Below are positions 13,601-24,449 of a DNA stretch of 64,000 nt, one piece after another (the stretch's first letter is position 1; the number at the start of each line of letters is the position of its first letter). A program made the position numbers and the translations under genes. The notes under the pieces were generated by a model. That model ran no database searches, was not told the origin of the DNA, and was given only the letters and a program-made list of their open reading frames with translations. Source of the stretch: Pilasporangium apinafurcum (taxonomy: Eukaryota > Oomycota > Peronosporomycetes > Pythiales > Pythiaceae); NCBI GenBank assembly GCA_001600495.1, contig BCKE01000037.1, positions 88,611 to 152,610 of the forward strand, written 5' to 3'.

Positions 13601-16600
13601 ACAGAAGGAAGCAATATCATCCCATGCCCTGGTCCCAGAATTTGCTCTGCCAATGGAGCTTGTCGAGATGGAAGTTGCTCGTGTTTTAGTGGGTTTGTTG
13701 GCGAAGATTGTAGCAATCTTGTGCTATGTCCACAGAATATTTCTGAATGCGCCGCCGGTGAATGTGATTCAATTTGTTTTGAATCTCGACGCAATTTAAT
13801 CGCCGTGAGTTTGTCTGGTAGTGACTCCCAAGGTACGGGAGACATTATGGACATTTCGATAGCAGGAAAAGCCCCCAAAGCAGTGTACTCCCTGCATCAA
13901 GCTCTTAAGATGGCAACACCAAATCAAAAGATTCTGCTATATCCTGGAACCTATGAAACCATTTTGAATTGTGACCTTGAGATCCAGACTCAAAATGTTA
14001 CCATCCGAGGTTTAATGGGTCCATCTCTCACCATAATTGACTGTAATGGAATCTTTAGTGGGTTGAAAATATCAACTACTGGTACAAAATTACAAGATTT
14101 TGCCCTGGTCAATGCCAATTCCAAATCGAGTGGAGGTGCTATCCATCTAGTTAATGCAACTGCACAATTGGCTGGACTTCTTGTTCAGAATGCGGAGGCA
14201 GTCGAAAGTGGTGGAGGTATATATATGCTGCATTCCGAGTTGACGGTGTCCGACACTAAGTTAATAAAATGCTCCGCTACAAATGGTGGCGGTGTATTCC
14301 TGGATAGTGGATCATTAATCTTGAGCAACTCTGTGATATCTTCCAGCTCGGCAAAAGATGGTGCCGGCGTATACGCGACAAGCAATTCCGTTCTCAAAGG
14401 TGATACTGGATCCAAAATTGAACACAATGTTGCCATTGATCGGGGAGGTGGATTATTTTGCTTGGGCGACGTGACGGCGCATTCTGTGGTTGTGGAGGAT
14501 AATTCAGCGAGTATCGGTGGAGGGATAGCAATAAAACTGGGTCAATTTTTGCTATTTTCGAGCGAAGTTGCAGCCAATGAAGCCACACTCAATGGTGGAG
14601 GTATTGCTGCCCTCGAACAGGCAAGCCTTGTGTCAAACTCGTCACGTATCCGTGAAAATCATGCTAGTACAGGTGGAGGCGGATTATATGTGATCTCCAA
14701 CGAAAGTGTGGTGTTCGATGAAGATTCAATCATTTCAGATTGTTCAGCAGGTAAGAGAATGTGTAATTTTACGTTAGCTGATGCACAATGCAACAGCATA
14801 ACTGATTTTGTTCATCTATAGAAATTGGGGGTGGCATGTTTGTAATGTTGTCAAGTGCAAATATCGTTGGTGTGACGATCACGGATTCAATAGCGATGAC
14901 CGCTGGCGGATGTGCTGCGTTCCAGCATAGCTCTGTATCGCTTGAGTCGTCTTTTCTTCATAACTGTGGAGGAACGAGTACTCCGAAGGGAGGCGGAGCG
15001 TACTTTGCTGGTCAAAGTGTAATATACATCCAATCGACCACTTTCGATTCGAATTCCGCAGCAAATGGTGCTGGCCTGTACATTGATGATAGTCAGATCA
15101 ATGGGACAAATACCGTTGTTGCGAACAATACCGCCACAGGATCAGGTGGCGGTGTTTTTATAGTTGGGGCTGGAGCCTCATTCAGCGGATTTATAGTTAA
15201 AAATTGCTCTGGCCAACAAGGCGGCGGTATATTCATTAAAAATGCAACACTGGCGATGCTGTCGGAGTTAACGATTCTCGCAAACGAAGCGAGCGAATAT
15301 GGTGGTGGACTTGGACTCAGCTGGTCTTCTGCGTCAATAGCAAATGTGTTGGTGACTGAAAATACAGCAAGCGTTGGTGGCGGAGCCTACGTATCGAATT
15401 CAAATGTGTCAGGAACTTTAGTTGTGAGCTTAAATAATGCGAAGAGAGGTGGGGGCGTGGCCACCAATGGCATTTCACGTCTTCAAAATGTCGACATAAA
15501 GTCCAATACCGCCGATGAAGGTGGTGGTGGATTGTATGCTTACTCAGGATCTCTACAACTACGAACCATAAGCATCCGATCAAGCAGTTGCTTGGAAGGT
15601 ATCGGTGGTGGTGCATATTTAGTGCATACTCTTGTCATCCACAAGCATTTGACTATTTCAGAGTGCTCATCCGCTCTTGGAGGAGGGATCTACGTCGATT
15701 CATCAGTATTCCGTGCCGAGGCAGTATCAAACGCTGTATCACTGTTTGCACTTATTACTGCGAATGAAGCGTCAGTGGAAGGTGGTGGAATCTTCATTGC
15801 AGGTAATGGTTCGGTGGTGAGAGAGTTCGACGTTTCCAACGGTGTGGCTGTCATTGGAGGTGGTATTGCATCGACAAATAGTTCAAATTGTGTGATAATG
15901 AACGGAATTGTGGTAGACTCATTTGCGGCACAATCGGGCGGTGGAGCATATTTTGGTCCGAAGAGCAGCTGTGCTTTCCGAAGCTCGACGATTAAGAGGA
16001 ATCGTGCGACAGTCTCAGGTGGTGGTCTATCGGTACAAAATGGGATTTTATCGCATTCCAATCTTAGCATTCTATCGAACGAAGCCGAAATGGGTGGAGG
16101 GATCTTTTTGCAGGGAGATACAGGAACTTCAAGTGTGGTTGGATGGGTTGATATACAGCAGAGTGGATTGCGTTCTCTTGTCGATAGCAACATCATAACA
16201 TTGAGCACTCAAAATGGAGTCAATGTGTTCATACAATGCAGTACTATTTGTAACTTATCGCGAACGATAATATCTGGAGGGACAGTGACGAACGGCAACG
16301 GAGGTGGCATGTATATTACTGGAACCGGCAATACTACCGTTAAGGATGTGCTTCTGAAAAACAATCAAGCTGACAAAGGTGGTGCAGTGTTCATCTTTGG
16401 AGCAAACGAGACGACACTGATCAACGTTGGGATGGTTGACAACAATGCGACTAGTGGTGGTGGGCTATATGTCGAGAGTACAGGAGAGCCGCCCTACATT
16501 GAACTGATCGATTCCGTCTTGTACAACAACAGCGCAGTTACAGATGGAGGTGCTATCACTCTCAATTACGCGAAACTTTATGCCGCACAGCTATTGGTGG

Positions 16601-19600
16601 TAGATAACAGCGTGGCAGACACTGTGCAGGGGATTGGGGGGGGGTTATACATGGAAATGAAGACGGAATTTGAGATCGATGAGAGTCTGTTTGTATACAA
16701 TTACGCTCAATATGGCGGATCGATCGTGGTAATCTCGGGATCTTTTGGTGTTATCGATGGGACGAACATTACAGGTGATATGAGCACTTTTCAATCATCA
16801 ACAATTTGGCAGGACCGCTTCTACAACGTGATTGGGCACGAATACATGAATTATGACTCCACTTCTGGGGACAAGTCCAGGAAGACTTACAAAGGCGGTC
16901 TAGTATACCTCTCGGACGAAAACAGCCTTATTAACATTTTTGCATCATCTCTTACCTACGGCAGCGCAGATTATGGTGGCGGCATGTATGTTCGCAACGA
17001 TGCATGGATATATATCGAGTCATCAGAGTTCATGTACAACAGCGCGACAGAAGCTGGGGGCAGTATGTGTGTAACAAGTTACTCCCAAGTCTACGTAAAT
17101 TATTCCCGGATTGCGTTCAGCGGTGAGTAGAATGAAGTACACGCACGATTATACCTTGCCGAATTGCCGGCTTCATGTATTGATAGTTTGTCATGGTATG
17201 CAACTGTAGTATCGAGCAATTTTGGTGGAGGTGTTTTTGTCCAGGATACATCAATTGTAAGTTTAGTCCAATCGTCGCTGACAGATAATATCGCAGACGA
17301 TTCTGGTGGGGGGCTTTACGTGGACACTGGAGAGGGAAATCAAGCCAACTTGGATTATACCCTCATTGCGCGGAACCTCGTCAAAGGCCAAGGCTGTGGT
17401 AAAATCTATTTCTTCTAATGAGATATCCTGCGTGAATCAATATGGTTACTAATGGGCACCGGGTAAATGTTTTGCAGGCGTGTTTGTCGGACGAGACGCT
17501 CTATTGATGACCAATCACAGTACGTACTCCAGCAATGGCGGGGNTTCAGCTACAGGAAAAAACGAAGGGGGCGGCGCAATTGCGCTCGTGGATGCAACAG
17601 CACACGCTGAAAAATGCACTTTCTGGAATAATACTGCGCTCGACGGAGGTGCAGTGTTCGTAGACCGAGCTTCACAATTTTTCATCCATTCGTCTACTGT
17701 TTTTAGCAGCAATCAGGCAGATCAAGCTGGGGGTGCTATCGCTGCCAAGGTGAAAGCCAACGTCGAGATCCAAGAAGGGGCACATTTTGAAAAGAACATA
17801 GCCGATAGGGGAGGCGCTATGGCTGCGTCTGATTCTTGCAAATTCACATTACAAAGCGTTACGTACACCAAAAACCAAGCAAAAAGCAACGGCGGAAGCA
17901 TCTATATCACAGATCTGGCCACTGTGAAATTAAACGAGTCCATATTTGTGGGAAATTCTGCTATTCTTGGTGGCGCCATCTATGTGGACATGAAGTTGAG
18001 TGTTACGCTGCAAAACAGCAAATTCTCCCAGAACTCTGCATTATCACGTGGGGGGGCGTTGTATTACAAGTCAAGAGAGGATATTATTACTTCCGATATC
18101 ACATGTGAACGCAATCGAGCACCCAGCGGTGGATGTATATTTTGGCTATCGTACCAAGAAGTCTTTCCGGTGTATCCATGTGATCGTTGTATCATGAAAG
18201 CAAATACATTGTACGACATTGCAACGAATACACATGACGTGCAAGTCATGTGGTGGCCAGAGAATGTCACGAGCGGAGTGTCTATCTTGGAACCGCCCGA
18301 TGAAGAATCGTTCGAACCGCTTGAATCGACGTCAAAAAGTATAGCGGACTCAACTTTAGTCTGGCCGCGGTTGAAAGCAGTTGATTTATATGGTCAGATT
18401 GAGGTTCTGGATACGCAGACGGAGTGCACCGTAAGCGGAACGCGTGCTGAGGTTTTGAGCGGCTTGATCAAATTCAAACCACGAGATTCCATAAAAGCCG
18501 TTGCCGGGGTAATATCGTATGAAGAGGCTACGTGTACGGGAGAGCCTAGCAATTCGAGCTATATATTAAACATGTCGTGCGTGTTACCTGAAAAGAAAGC
18601 CATCGCATTTTTGCATAATGTCACGATGCTGCCGTGCAAAGCTGGGTATTCAACGGAAGACGGGTATATTGATTGCTTCTCGATAATGCCTTTTGTCGTT
18701 TTGCTAACATACGCATTATTTCGTCAATAGAAAATGCTATCGGTGTCTCAAGAATCGATACAGGTAGATGCACAGATTCACAGTACCGCATTTGATTCAT
18801 CTAACTAACGTATGATGTTTGTTATAATTTCAGCATGGATGGTATCCAGTGTTATGATTGCCCCACCGGCGCCCATTGCAACATGACTGTGCGCCGCGCA
18901 ACAGAAACCATTGCACTTGATTATGGTACTACATCTCCTCGTACCGAACTGGGTTATTATTTGTTCACAGCACCTGCATCAAAGCATACCCGTCTCTGTG
19001 ATCCAAACCAATGGGCAAGCGATGATCCATGCAAAGCACTCGTGACTTCTAATTCTACGATCACTGAAGTGATTCACGCGTGTTCCATTTTGAATGGCTT
19101 TAAAGCATATTGGCCTGCCGATCGCATCTTTTCCTGCCTATCTGGCAAATCGTTCTATGCGTGCGATGTACGTTAATGAAAGTCTGACAATAAGAGCTTT
19201 AGTTCAACCAAACTAATGGGTTGTATTTTCGTGTTAGATTGAAGATGCATGTGAAGCGGATATCACAGTCGAAGAACAGTCACTACGACCTCCCAACAGT
19301 TCGTGTACGGAAGGATACGATCGTGCAATCTGCTCGGTTTGCGCGTCGAGATACAAGAAAACCAAAACGAATGCTTGTGTCCGTAAGTAATTTCCAACCA
19401 ACCATCTATGTATGCTAAGTATCTGGCTCATTTTCATGATTTGTTGCGGTTTTGATTTTCATAGCTTGCGACAAGGCGAATGCAGAAGCTCGAGCCGCGC
19501 TGCGATGGCAAAATTTTGTTATTCCTGTTTTGGTTGTGATCGCCTTTATTGCCGGAATCTTCGCTGTTCGATTGTATCTGCGCGATTTCACGGAAATTGT

Positions 19601-22080
19601 GCTACTGGAAAAGGCTGAAGCTGATCGACGTATGAAACACCCCCATGATTCAAAACGAAGACAGAGTATGTTAGAGCGTGCAAAAGACCAGTACGATCGA
19701 CATTCAATGATTATATTTGACCGCCTCGAACAAATTAAGAACCGATTTCGACGCAAACCGAAGAAAAAAGTGAAGTCGCTTTTTGGGATTGAGCTGGAAC
19801 CGCAATCACGTCCGTTTCCCGTGAAGCCGGGCAAGTTTAAGATCTTTATTGGATTCTTCCAGATCTTTGGCAACTTTCGTAGTTCATTTACGATCAAGTG
19901 GTCCTCTGATGTACAGAGCGTCATGGATGTTTCTGCGCAGTTCAATATTGTATGTTCACTAGATGCATAGGAGAAAGTGAGCACACTGATTACGTTTTTG
20001 CTTTTATTTTTTTGCATAGGATTTGGTGGCCATTGCGGGGATTGATTGTGTCATCACCAAAAATTTTTATTTTGACTTCACGTACGTCTAACGCTTTGTC
20101 GCGTTCATGCTAGCCATTCACATGCTGATTCAATATTTATGCGGTGTTTTGCTTTGTGACATGTATAGGGTGACAATACTGCTTGTAATCATCACACTCT
20201 CAGTGATCACCATCTACTTCTACGCAGGCATGCGAAGCTACCGCGCAAAGCTACTTTTGATTCCCCGGAATTGTCTACGGTGTGGGCTACCTGTCCTTGA
20301 ACACGAAAAAGTTCGAAACGACGCGGAGAGTTTCAATCCTTACCACCTCGCTCGGTTTTGGTGGCAATCGAGGCAGGAACTCCATCGGAGTAAAATGACC
20401 ATCAACACAGACCCGCATAATCGGATGAAAAATACGACGCCTTACGCGGAAACTCGAAAACTCAAGCGTGAATTGGGTATGTCGCAAGTGAAGACACCCT
20501 ATCTTGGTGTCTTCCGTTCCACACATTCACAATGTGCGACAAGGCAGGAGCTCAAAGGAACGATCCTAGAGCGCACCATCCGCAGCAACCTCCGTGTGTG
20601 GCAGGCACGCGTGAAATTACGCATGAATTACCTCACATATCGAAACAAATGCCTAAAGCTTTACTGCTGGATCGCATTATTTCTTTACCCGACGGTATCC
20701 AAGACCATACTGACGATCTTTAATTGCCAAGAAGTGGGGGATGTGTATTACTTGGTCGTGGATCGACGCATTGTTTGCTACAACGCCACGTGGACTGTCT
20801 TTGGTGTGATTGCTATGATCGGTGTCGCAGTGTGGGTCGTAGGAATTCCGTTCTTCTTTTGGATTTTGATCCGCTTGGCTCAAGATAGAGGAATTGCTGC
20901 TCGGCTCAAGTTGCTACGAAAGCCACAGTGCCGTGCGCTGCGCAAGAAGTGGTTGAAGGAGGTGCTGAAACAGCATGCTGCCGATGGGATCTATGTGAGG
21001 GAAATGGATAATTTCGATGTCCAAGACGAGGAACTGGCAAAGTACATGAAACGAAAGAATCTGACGGTGAATGAACACATAAGTGTGATAGGGCTCTCGA
21101 TAGCTGTTTGTTACTCATTTTGTGTGCTCTGTGGTGTATCAACGTATATTAGGATTCGACGGTAGAGGCACGACTTGGTTTTATTTACGCGGATTGTAAG
21201 CATCTTCTTCAGCTGTAACTATCTATCATTTGCAAATTCTTACGCACCGCTGTTTTTTCTGCAGACGACTATACATATTGGTGGTTTGAAGTGGTGGACT
21301 TGTCGCGAAAACTCTTTCTGAGTGGTGTGATCATCTTTGTGCAAAACGGCAGCATCGAGCAGGTACTTCTCGCCATCACTGTGTGGTAAGTCCAACTACA
21401 TATCTTGATCTTGATGTCTAATCATTTCATTCTAGATTTATTGACACTATGTCTCTCTATTACTCTTACACGGTAGTTTGATCACAATGTGGTTTCTGCT
21501 TTTCTTCCAGCCGTACGGAGATCATTCCGACAATTTGATCGCCAGTGTGATGCAGCTGCAGCTCTTTTTAACCCTGTGGCTTGGTGTGATGATCAGTTTG
21601 AATGATCTTAATGAAGAACAATTGATCAACAAGGATCTCTTAAGCATCTTGTTGGTCGGAACTTGTATTACCGTGACATTTTTTGGCCTCGGTATGATCA
21701 TCAACGATGGTGTCAGAGAGTCCCGACGATGGTATCTCAAAGACGTGGCCGATCGGAAAACACGAATTCAACAAGAGGTTACTAAACACTGGCGCAAAGC
21801 GTTCAACTACGTTTGCTACGAATCTCAATTGCAGCGCTTTGGGAAACTCAGCTTTACCCAATTTAATGTCCCCGCCATGTTGGAGGCATTTCGTCGCATC
21901 AAGCTAGAATGTCGACACCAAGATTTACAGGATATCGAAGATGTATTAGATCAGCAGCGACAAGGCCTATCCACTATTGACAAGTGGCTCCCTAAACGCG
22001 CAGAAGAGGACGATGAAGAAAAAATGATCAGCTACATGCGTCCCAATTACGACACCGCTATCAGTGACCAGACGAAATGA
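1..22080 (+). CDS. Giant multi-domain cell-surface membrane protein (FN3, Calx-beta, CUB, EGF, beta-helix, Cys-rich, multi-TM), 5' partial
   Basis: The coding frame is open at the left edge, so the N terminus lies outside the window; about 6,700 residues are inside. I joined exons in frame: to 618, 683-767, 828-1839, 1905-3268, 3347-6691, 6765-9761, 9844-9930, 10002-10155, 10224-about 10496, about 10587-10845, 10917-10963, 11036-12697, 12769-12871, 12959-13299, 13388-14750, 14822-17122, 17210-17398, 17478-18663, 18834-19167, 19238-19382, 19465-19949, 20020-20081, 20169-21084, 21153-21195, 21265-21385 and 21477-22080. Only 10430-10590 stays ambiguous. A long ectodomain of FN3 and Calx-beta modules leads to CUB, EGF-like, beta-helix and Cys-rich parts, then a C-terminal membrane bundle and a cytosolic tail. 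The role is unknown; adhesion or surface sensing is inferred from the modules. Splitting into two genes is possible, but the continuous splice phases argue for one. Confidence 0.8.
1621..2402 (+). other. Calx-beta pair 1 of the giant surface protein
   Basis: Two consecutive Calx-beta-like repeats. Each begins with a strand such as IGFEMEQYSVNEGD or IAFETTSTSIFENIG and ends with an acidic turn (LDNGDAG, VDKGDIS). Calx-beta modules bind calcium in Na/Ca exchangers and integrin beta-4; calcium binding here is inference. The intron at 1840-1904 splits the first repeat. Confidence 0.75.
2403..5160 (+). other. FN3 block 2 of the giant surface protein (about nine modules)
   Basis: Nine FN3-like modules in a row, with starts near 2410, 2705, 3000, 3390, 3730, 4030, 4330, 4610 and 4890. 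Most keep the W-x-x-P-x-D-x-G-G signature, for example WDPPLDTGG near 4098. The only intron is 3269-3346. Many N-x-S/T sites are present, as expected for a secreted ectodomain. Confidence 0.8.
5161..5868 (+). other. Calx-beta pair 2 of the giant surface protein
   Basis: Two Calx-beta-like repeats. The first runs from INFLFDSTTVSEANAT to ILDDGDAG and contains the characteristic INDDVIEDPD acidic stretch. The second starts at LQFSQSSYSVLESEP and ends at ILDDGDVS. This is the best-preserved Calx-beta pair in the window. Confidence 0.85.
5869..8575 (+). other. FN3 block 3 of the giant surface protein (about nine modules)
   Basis: FN3-like modules start near 5870, 6150, 6450, 6825, 7145, 7430, 7710, 7990 and 8280. 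Signatures include WDPPIDFGG near 6880 and WTAPFDSGG near 6219. One intron, 6692-6764, splits the block in phase 0. The last module leads directly into the third Calx-beta pair. Confidence 0.8.
8576..9320 (+). other. Calx-beta pair 3 of the giant surface protein, with a 13-residue tandem duplication
   Basis: Two Calx-beta-like repeats: VMFSPEDIYVFENESF to ILDDGDAG, then IEFVFSETSVSESAG to TIEDDMD. The first contains a 39-bp tandem duplication at 8706-8744 and 8745-8783 that gives VNSTxVAGxDYD twice. Confidence 0.8.
9321..13180 (+). other. FN3 block 4 of the giant surface protein (about ten modules, intron-rich)
   Basis: FN3-like modules start near 9330, 9620, 10070, 10760, 11220, 11525, 11790, 12190, 12470 and 12840. 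This part is split by many short introns, unlike the earlier blocks. Two of them (after 10155 and after 10845) cut in phase 1 at the same place, between DTG and the next G. Around 10430-10590 a module appears degenerate or miscalled and I could not settle the splicing. Confidence 0.7.
13185..13745 (+). other. CUB-like domain followed by an EGF-like module in the giant surface protein
   Basis: After the last FN3 module a CUB-like fold is suggested by F-R-C-E-G, then ILNITSFWVECDYD across the intron 13300-13387, and a hydrophobic end near FSMTYELD. An EGF-like module follows, with cysteines spaced as in CSANGACRDGSCSCFSGF near 13640-13700. The CUB call rests on pattern only; the EGF-like call is stronger. 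Confidence 0.6.
13860..18150 (+). other. Right-handed beta-helix region with polymorphic-membrane-protein-like GG repeats
   Basis: Several dozen short repeats carry the pattern G-G-G/A-I/V-x-x-x, for example SGGAIHL, GGGIYML and GGGVFLD, spaced about 20-25 residues apart and interleaved with N- or S-rich turns. This matches the chlamydial Pmp/parallel beta-helix repeat type. It starts with a pectate-lyase-like lead (ILLYPGTYET near 13935). Introns 14751-14821, 17123-17209 and 17399-17477 lie inside. A single N is at 17524. Confidence 0.8.
18160..19464 (+). other. Cys-rich juxtamembrane region of the giant surface protein
   Basis: After the beta-helix the protein becomes cysteine-rich: PCDRC near 18176, PCKAGYSTEDG at the end of the exon at 18663, then QCYDCPTGAHC near 18850 and ICSVCASRYKKT near 19335. 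This resembles the ephrin-receptor-like GCC2/GCC3 modules that precede membrane domains in large protist surface proteins. The intron 18664-18833 (170 bp) is the longest I place in the gene and its donor is less certain. Confidence 0.6.
19500..21720 (+). other. C-terminal membrane bundle of the giant surface protein
   Basis: Hydrophobic segments are visible at about 19513-19580 (FVIPVLVVIAFIAGIFAV), 20169-20230 (ILLVIITLSVITIYFYAG), 20665-20710, 20800-20875 (VFGVIAMIGVAVWVVGIP), 21330-21385, 21480-21510, 21545-21600 and 21650-21700. A conserved-looking block YTYWWFEVVDLSRKLFLS spans the acceptor at 21265. The layout resembles the TRP-like or GPCR-like tails of large protist surface proteins. 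Channel or receptor function is inference. Confidence 0.65.
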
Positions 22081-22254
22081 GTTCTTTTATCACTATGATG
22101 CCCTCATGTCGATAACCTGATAAAATAACCAATTCTTATGTACACTTATAGCCTCGATAGGGCCAAAAATGTTGCGTGCTCTTGATTGCATTTACGTAGC
22201 ATGTATCTCTATCACTACATACACATGACCTTCAGGGTCACTCAGCATCGGCCT

Positions 22255-23622
22255 TTAGCGCAGCAAAATGCGTTTACCCGTTCCTGACCCGGTCATTCCG
22301 TAATTGCAAATGTTGCACTCTTGTGTTTTCCAGTGGTATGAACCATTTACGACGTCGAAGCCCACGGCAAACTCTGCACAGTAACGATCATGGAGGGCTT
22401 CCCATTCGCCGCAGGTGACGATCTCATACTGTTTCGATGGGCACGCACCCAACCTATACCAGTATCATAAAATATGACATAAAAACCCAACCGTCAGTCA
22501 TTAACCTTCCACCCTAGTTGAACACAGGCCCTCGCTTCATACGTACGCTTGTGTGGCTTGCAGCGACTGCTCGATGGAAAAGCCCGAGAGGAACATGGTG
22601 ATGTATGGAGGTACAATCGACCGCCCGTGTGCTAGACATACCAATTCTGCATTTAAAATAGGTCCAGGCACATCATCACCGAGGCTTTTCACGAACTTTC
22701 GCCACTTGGTCAGCCACTTCTTTGGCACAAGGAAGTACGAAAGACCGCCACCATTTGCAAGTGAAAGGTGCGTCCTTCCGCGCGTACTCGCTGGTGAGAA
22801 AAGTTCGTTCGGGTACCCAGATTTGCGCAGCAGTAAATCCAAAAGATCATTGGAGCCGGCAATTTCGCTTTCGAACCGCTCGAGTTTGCGTGACTCAACC
22901 TCACGATCCTGCGCTTCGCGTTCTTGAATGCAATCCCAACAATCCGAGGCTTTTTCCAGTGGGAAACCACGCACATCGGTTGCATACACTGCTAATTTAC
23001 CAAAGACACTTCGTGGCAGCACTACTCGCTTTGATCGTCCGACGCACTGTGCGAATGGCAGCAACGCATCGTGTTGACAGACAATCAACGCACCCGCCTG
23101 TCGTGTCGCGGCGATTTCTGTGTCCGCAAATCTACTTCTACCAACGACTACCTTGTCACGACTATTCGCACCGCCCTTCTTCTGCTTTAATATACGTTCC
23201 TGCTGCAGCCGCTTCTTCTTCGTCATGCGAAATTGTAGTAGGTATTGCTCATAGAGTTGGCACCGCTTCTTCCACGCTTGGATCCACGCTTTGCTCACCA
23301 CCACCGTCGATTTTACAAATGACAGAGTCGTTGACGCCACTGCCTCCTCGTAGGTCTGCACACCTGCACTAGCGAGCAGTGCCTTTACGCGCATCACCTC
23401 TGCAGCACGCAGCACCAAGAGTGTGCGTGGCCACGACGGTTCATCCTCACGCAGGAACGGCGTGACGTCACCGAAATGGCGCTGGATCACGACGCCAATG
23501 GCGTGTTGAATGACCAATTCTGTTGGCTGCAGCGCGCGACAAATGGCAGTAACATGCGCAATGTCCTTTGCTGCGAGGAAACCAAAGATTTCCGCCAATA
23601 CGCCATGCGAGAGGTGGTCCAT
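22255..23622 (-). CDS. F-box and DUSP-like domain protein
   Basis: Two exons: 23622-22547 and 22453-22255, joined across an 93-bp intron with donor GTACGT. The N terminus (LSHGVLAEIFGFLAAKD) looks like an F-box, which would recruit a target to an SCF ubiquitin ligase. A basic coiled stretch follows. Then comes a segment with C-x-H-x-x-L-L-P, KRVVLPRS and C-W-D-C, as found between DUSP domains of USP48/UBP26-type deubiquitinases. The C-terminal part has the DUSP pattern: YFLVPKKWLTKWRKF, PGPILN, and across the intron YEIVTCGEWEALHDRY. No ubiquitin protease catalytic domain is visible, so this is probably an adaptor and not a protease. It converges with the giant gene (174 bp apart). The domain calls are from pattern recognition only. 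Confidence 0.7.
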
Positions 23623-24449
23623 ACTGCTGGGAATGGAAGCACAAGTGCCGCTGGAGATGGTTGGGCACCTTCTGTGTAACTCGTGACCTACATTCTGATT
23701 TGTAACGGTATGAGTGAAGGTGGTATTATTGGCTGGGAACGCATCACATAATTAATTATTGAAAATTTCCTGCGGGTTTAGCTGGAAGCCAAAGTAAATT
23801 ACCAATAGTATATATCAAAACAAGGTGATGTATAATTGTATTGACAAAAAACGCGAAAAGTCTTCAAGTCTGGAGGTGGACGTTTTTTCTTATTATCTAT
23901 CTCACGATATTAACTTCAGTCGAAAGGCATGACCAAGCATCTATCCTCTGTCAAAGGTAGAAAGATATTTGATGTCCATCCTGAAACGATCAGAGGGCGC
24001 TGTACGACTCCCATGGCATGATGTTAAGCGTAGGAGAATCAATCACGCAATGAAGCACCACCAAGTCTTTGACTGTCTTCGCTGCAAGGAACATATTTCT
24101 CAAGAACAAACACCTACTTATCAAGTCTAGGCGGCAGAGATACCTACTCCGTGGTCATCTAGTCTTAGCTAGCTTTTGCTGTTGAGTCATATTCAAACAA
24201 AAAGCAGGAGCTCTTCTTTGAGGTACTCATACTTTAGTATCTCATATATAATCTCTTGAGGTGAAGTTGGTCACAAATTAACTATAAAGTTTCGCTTTGA
24301 GTAAATAAAATCGTGGTCTAATTCTATGTAACATACTGAAATAATCTAAACATAACGTATTTTAAACTTCCCATTTGCTAAAATAACGAAATACGTTGGT
24401 TAATCGTAGGTATGCCAACTACAGCAAACAATGAGGAGCCAACACGAGG
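23623..24449. other. Divergent intergenic spacer
   Basis: This 827-bp AT-rich spacer lies between the divergent F-box/DUSP gene and the FAAP100-like gene. I see no supported gene. The short open frames in it have no recognisable content. Promoters of both neighbours must lie here, but I cannot place them. Confidence 0.5.
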
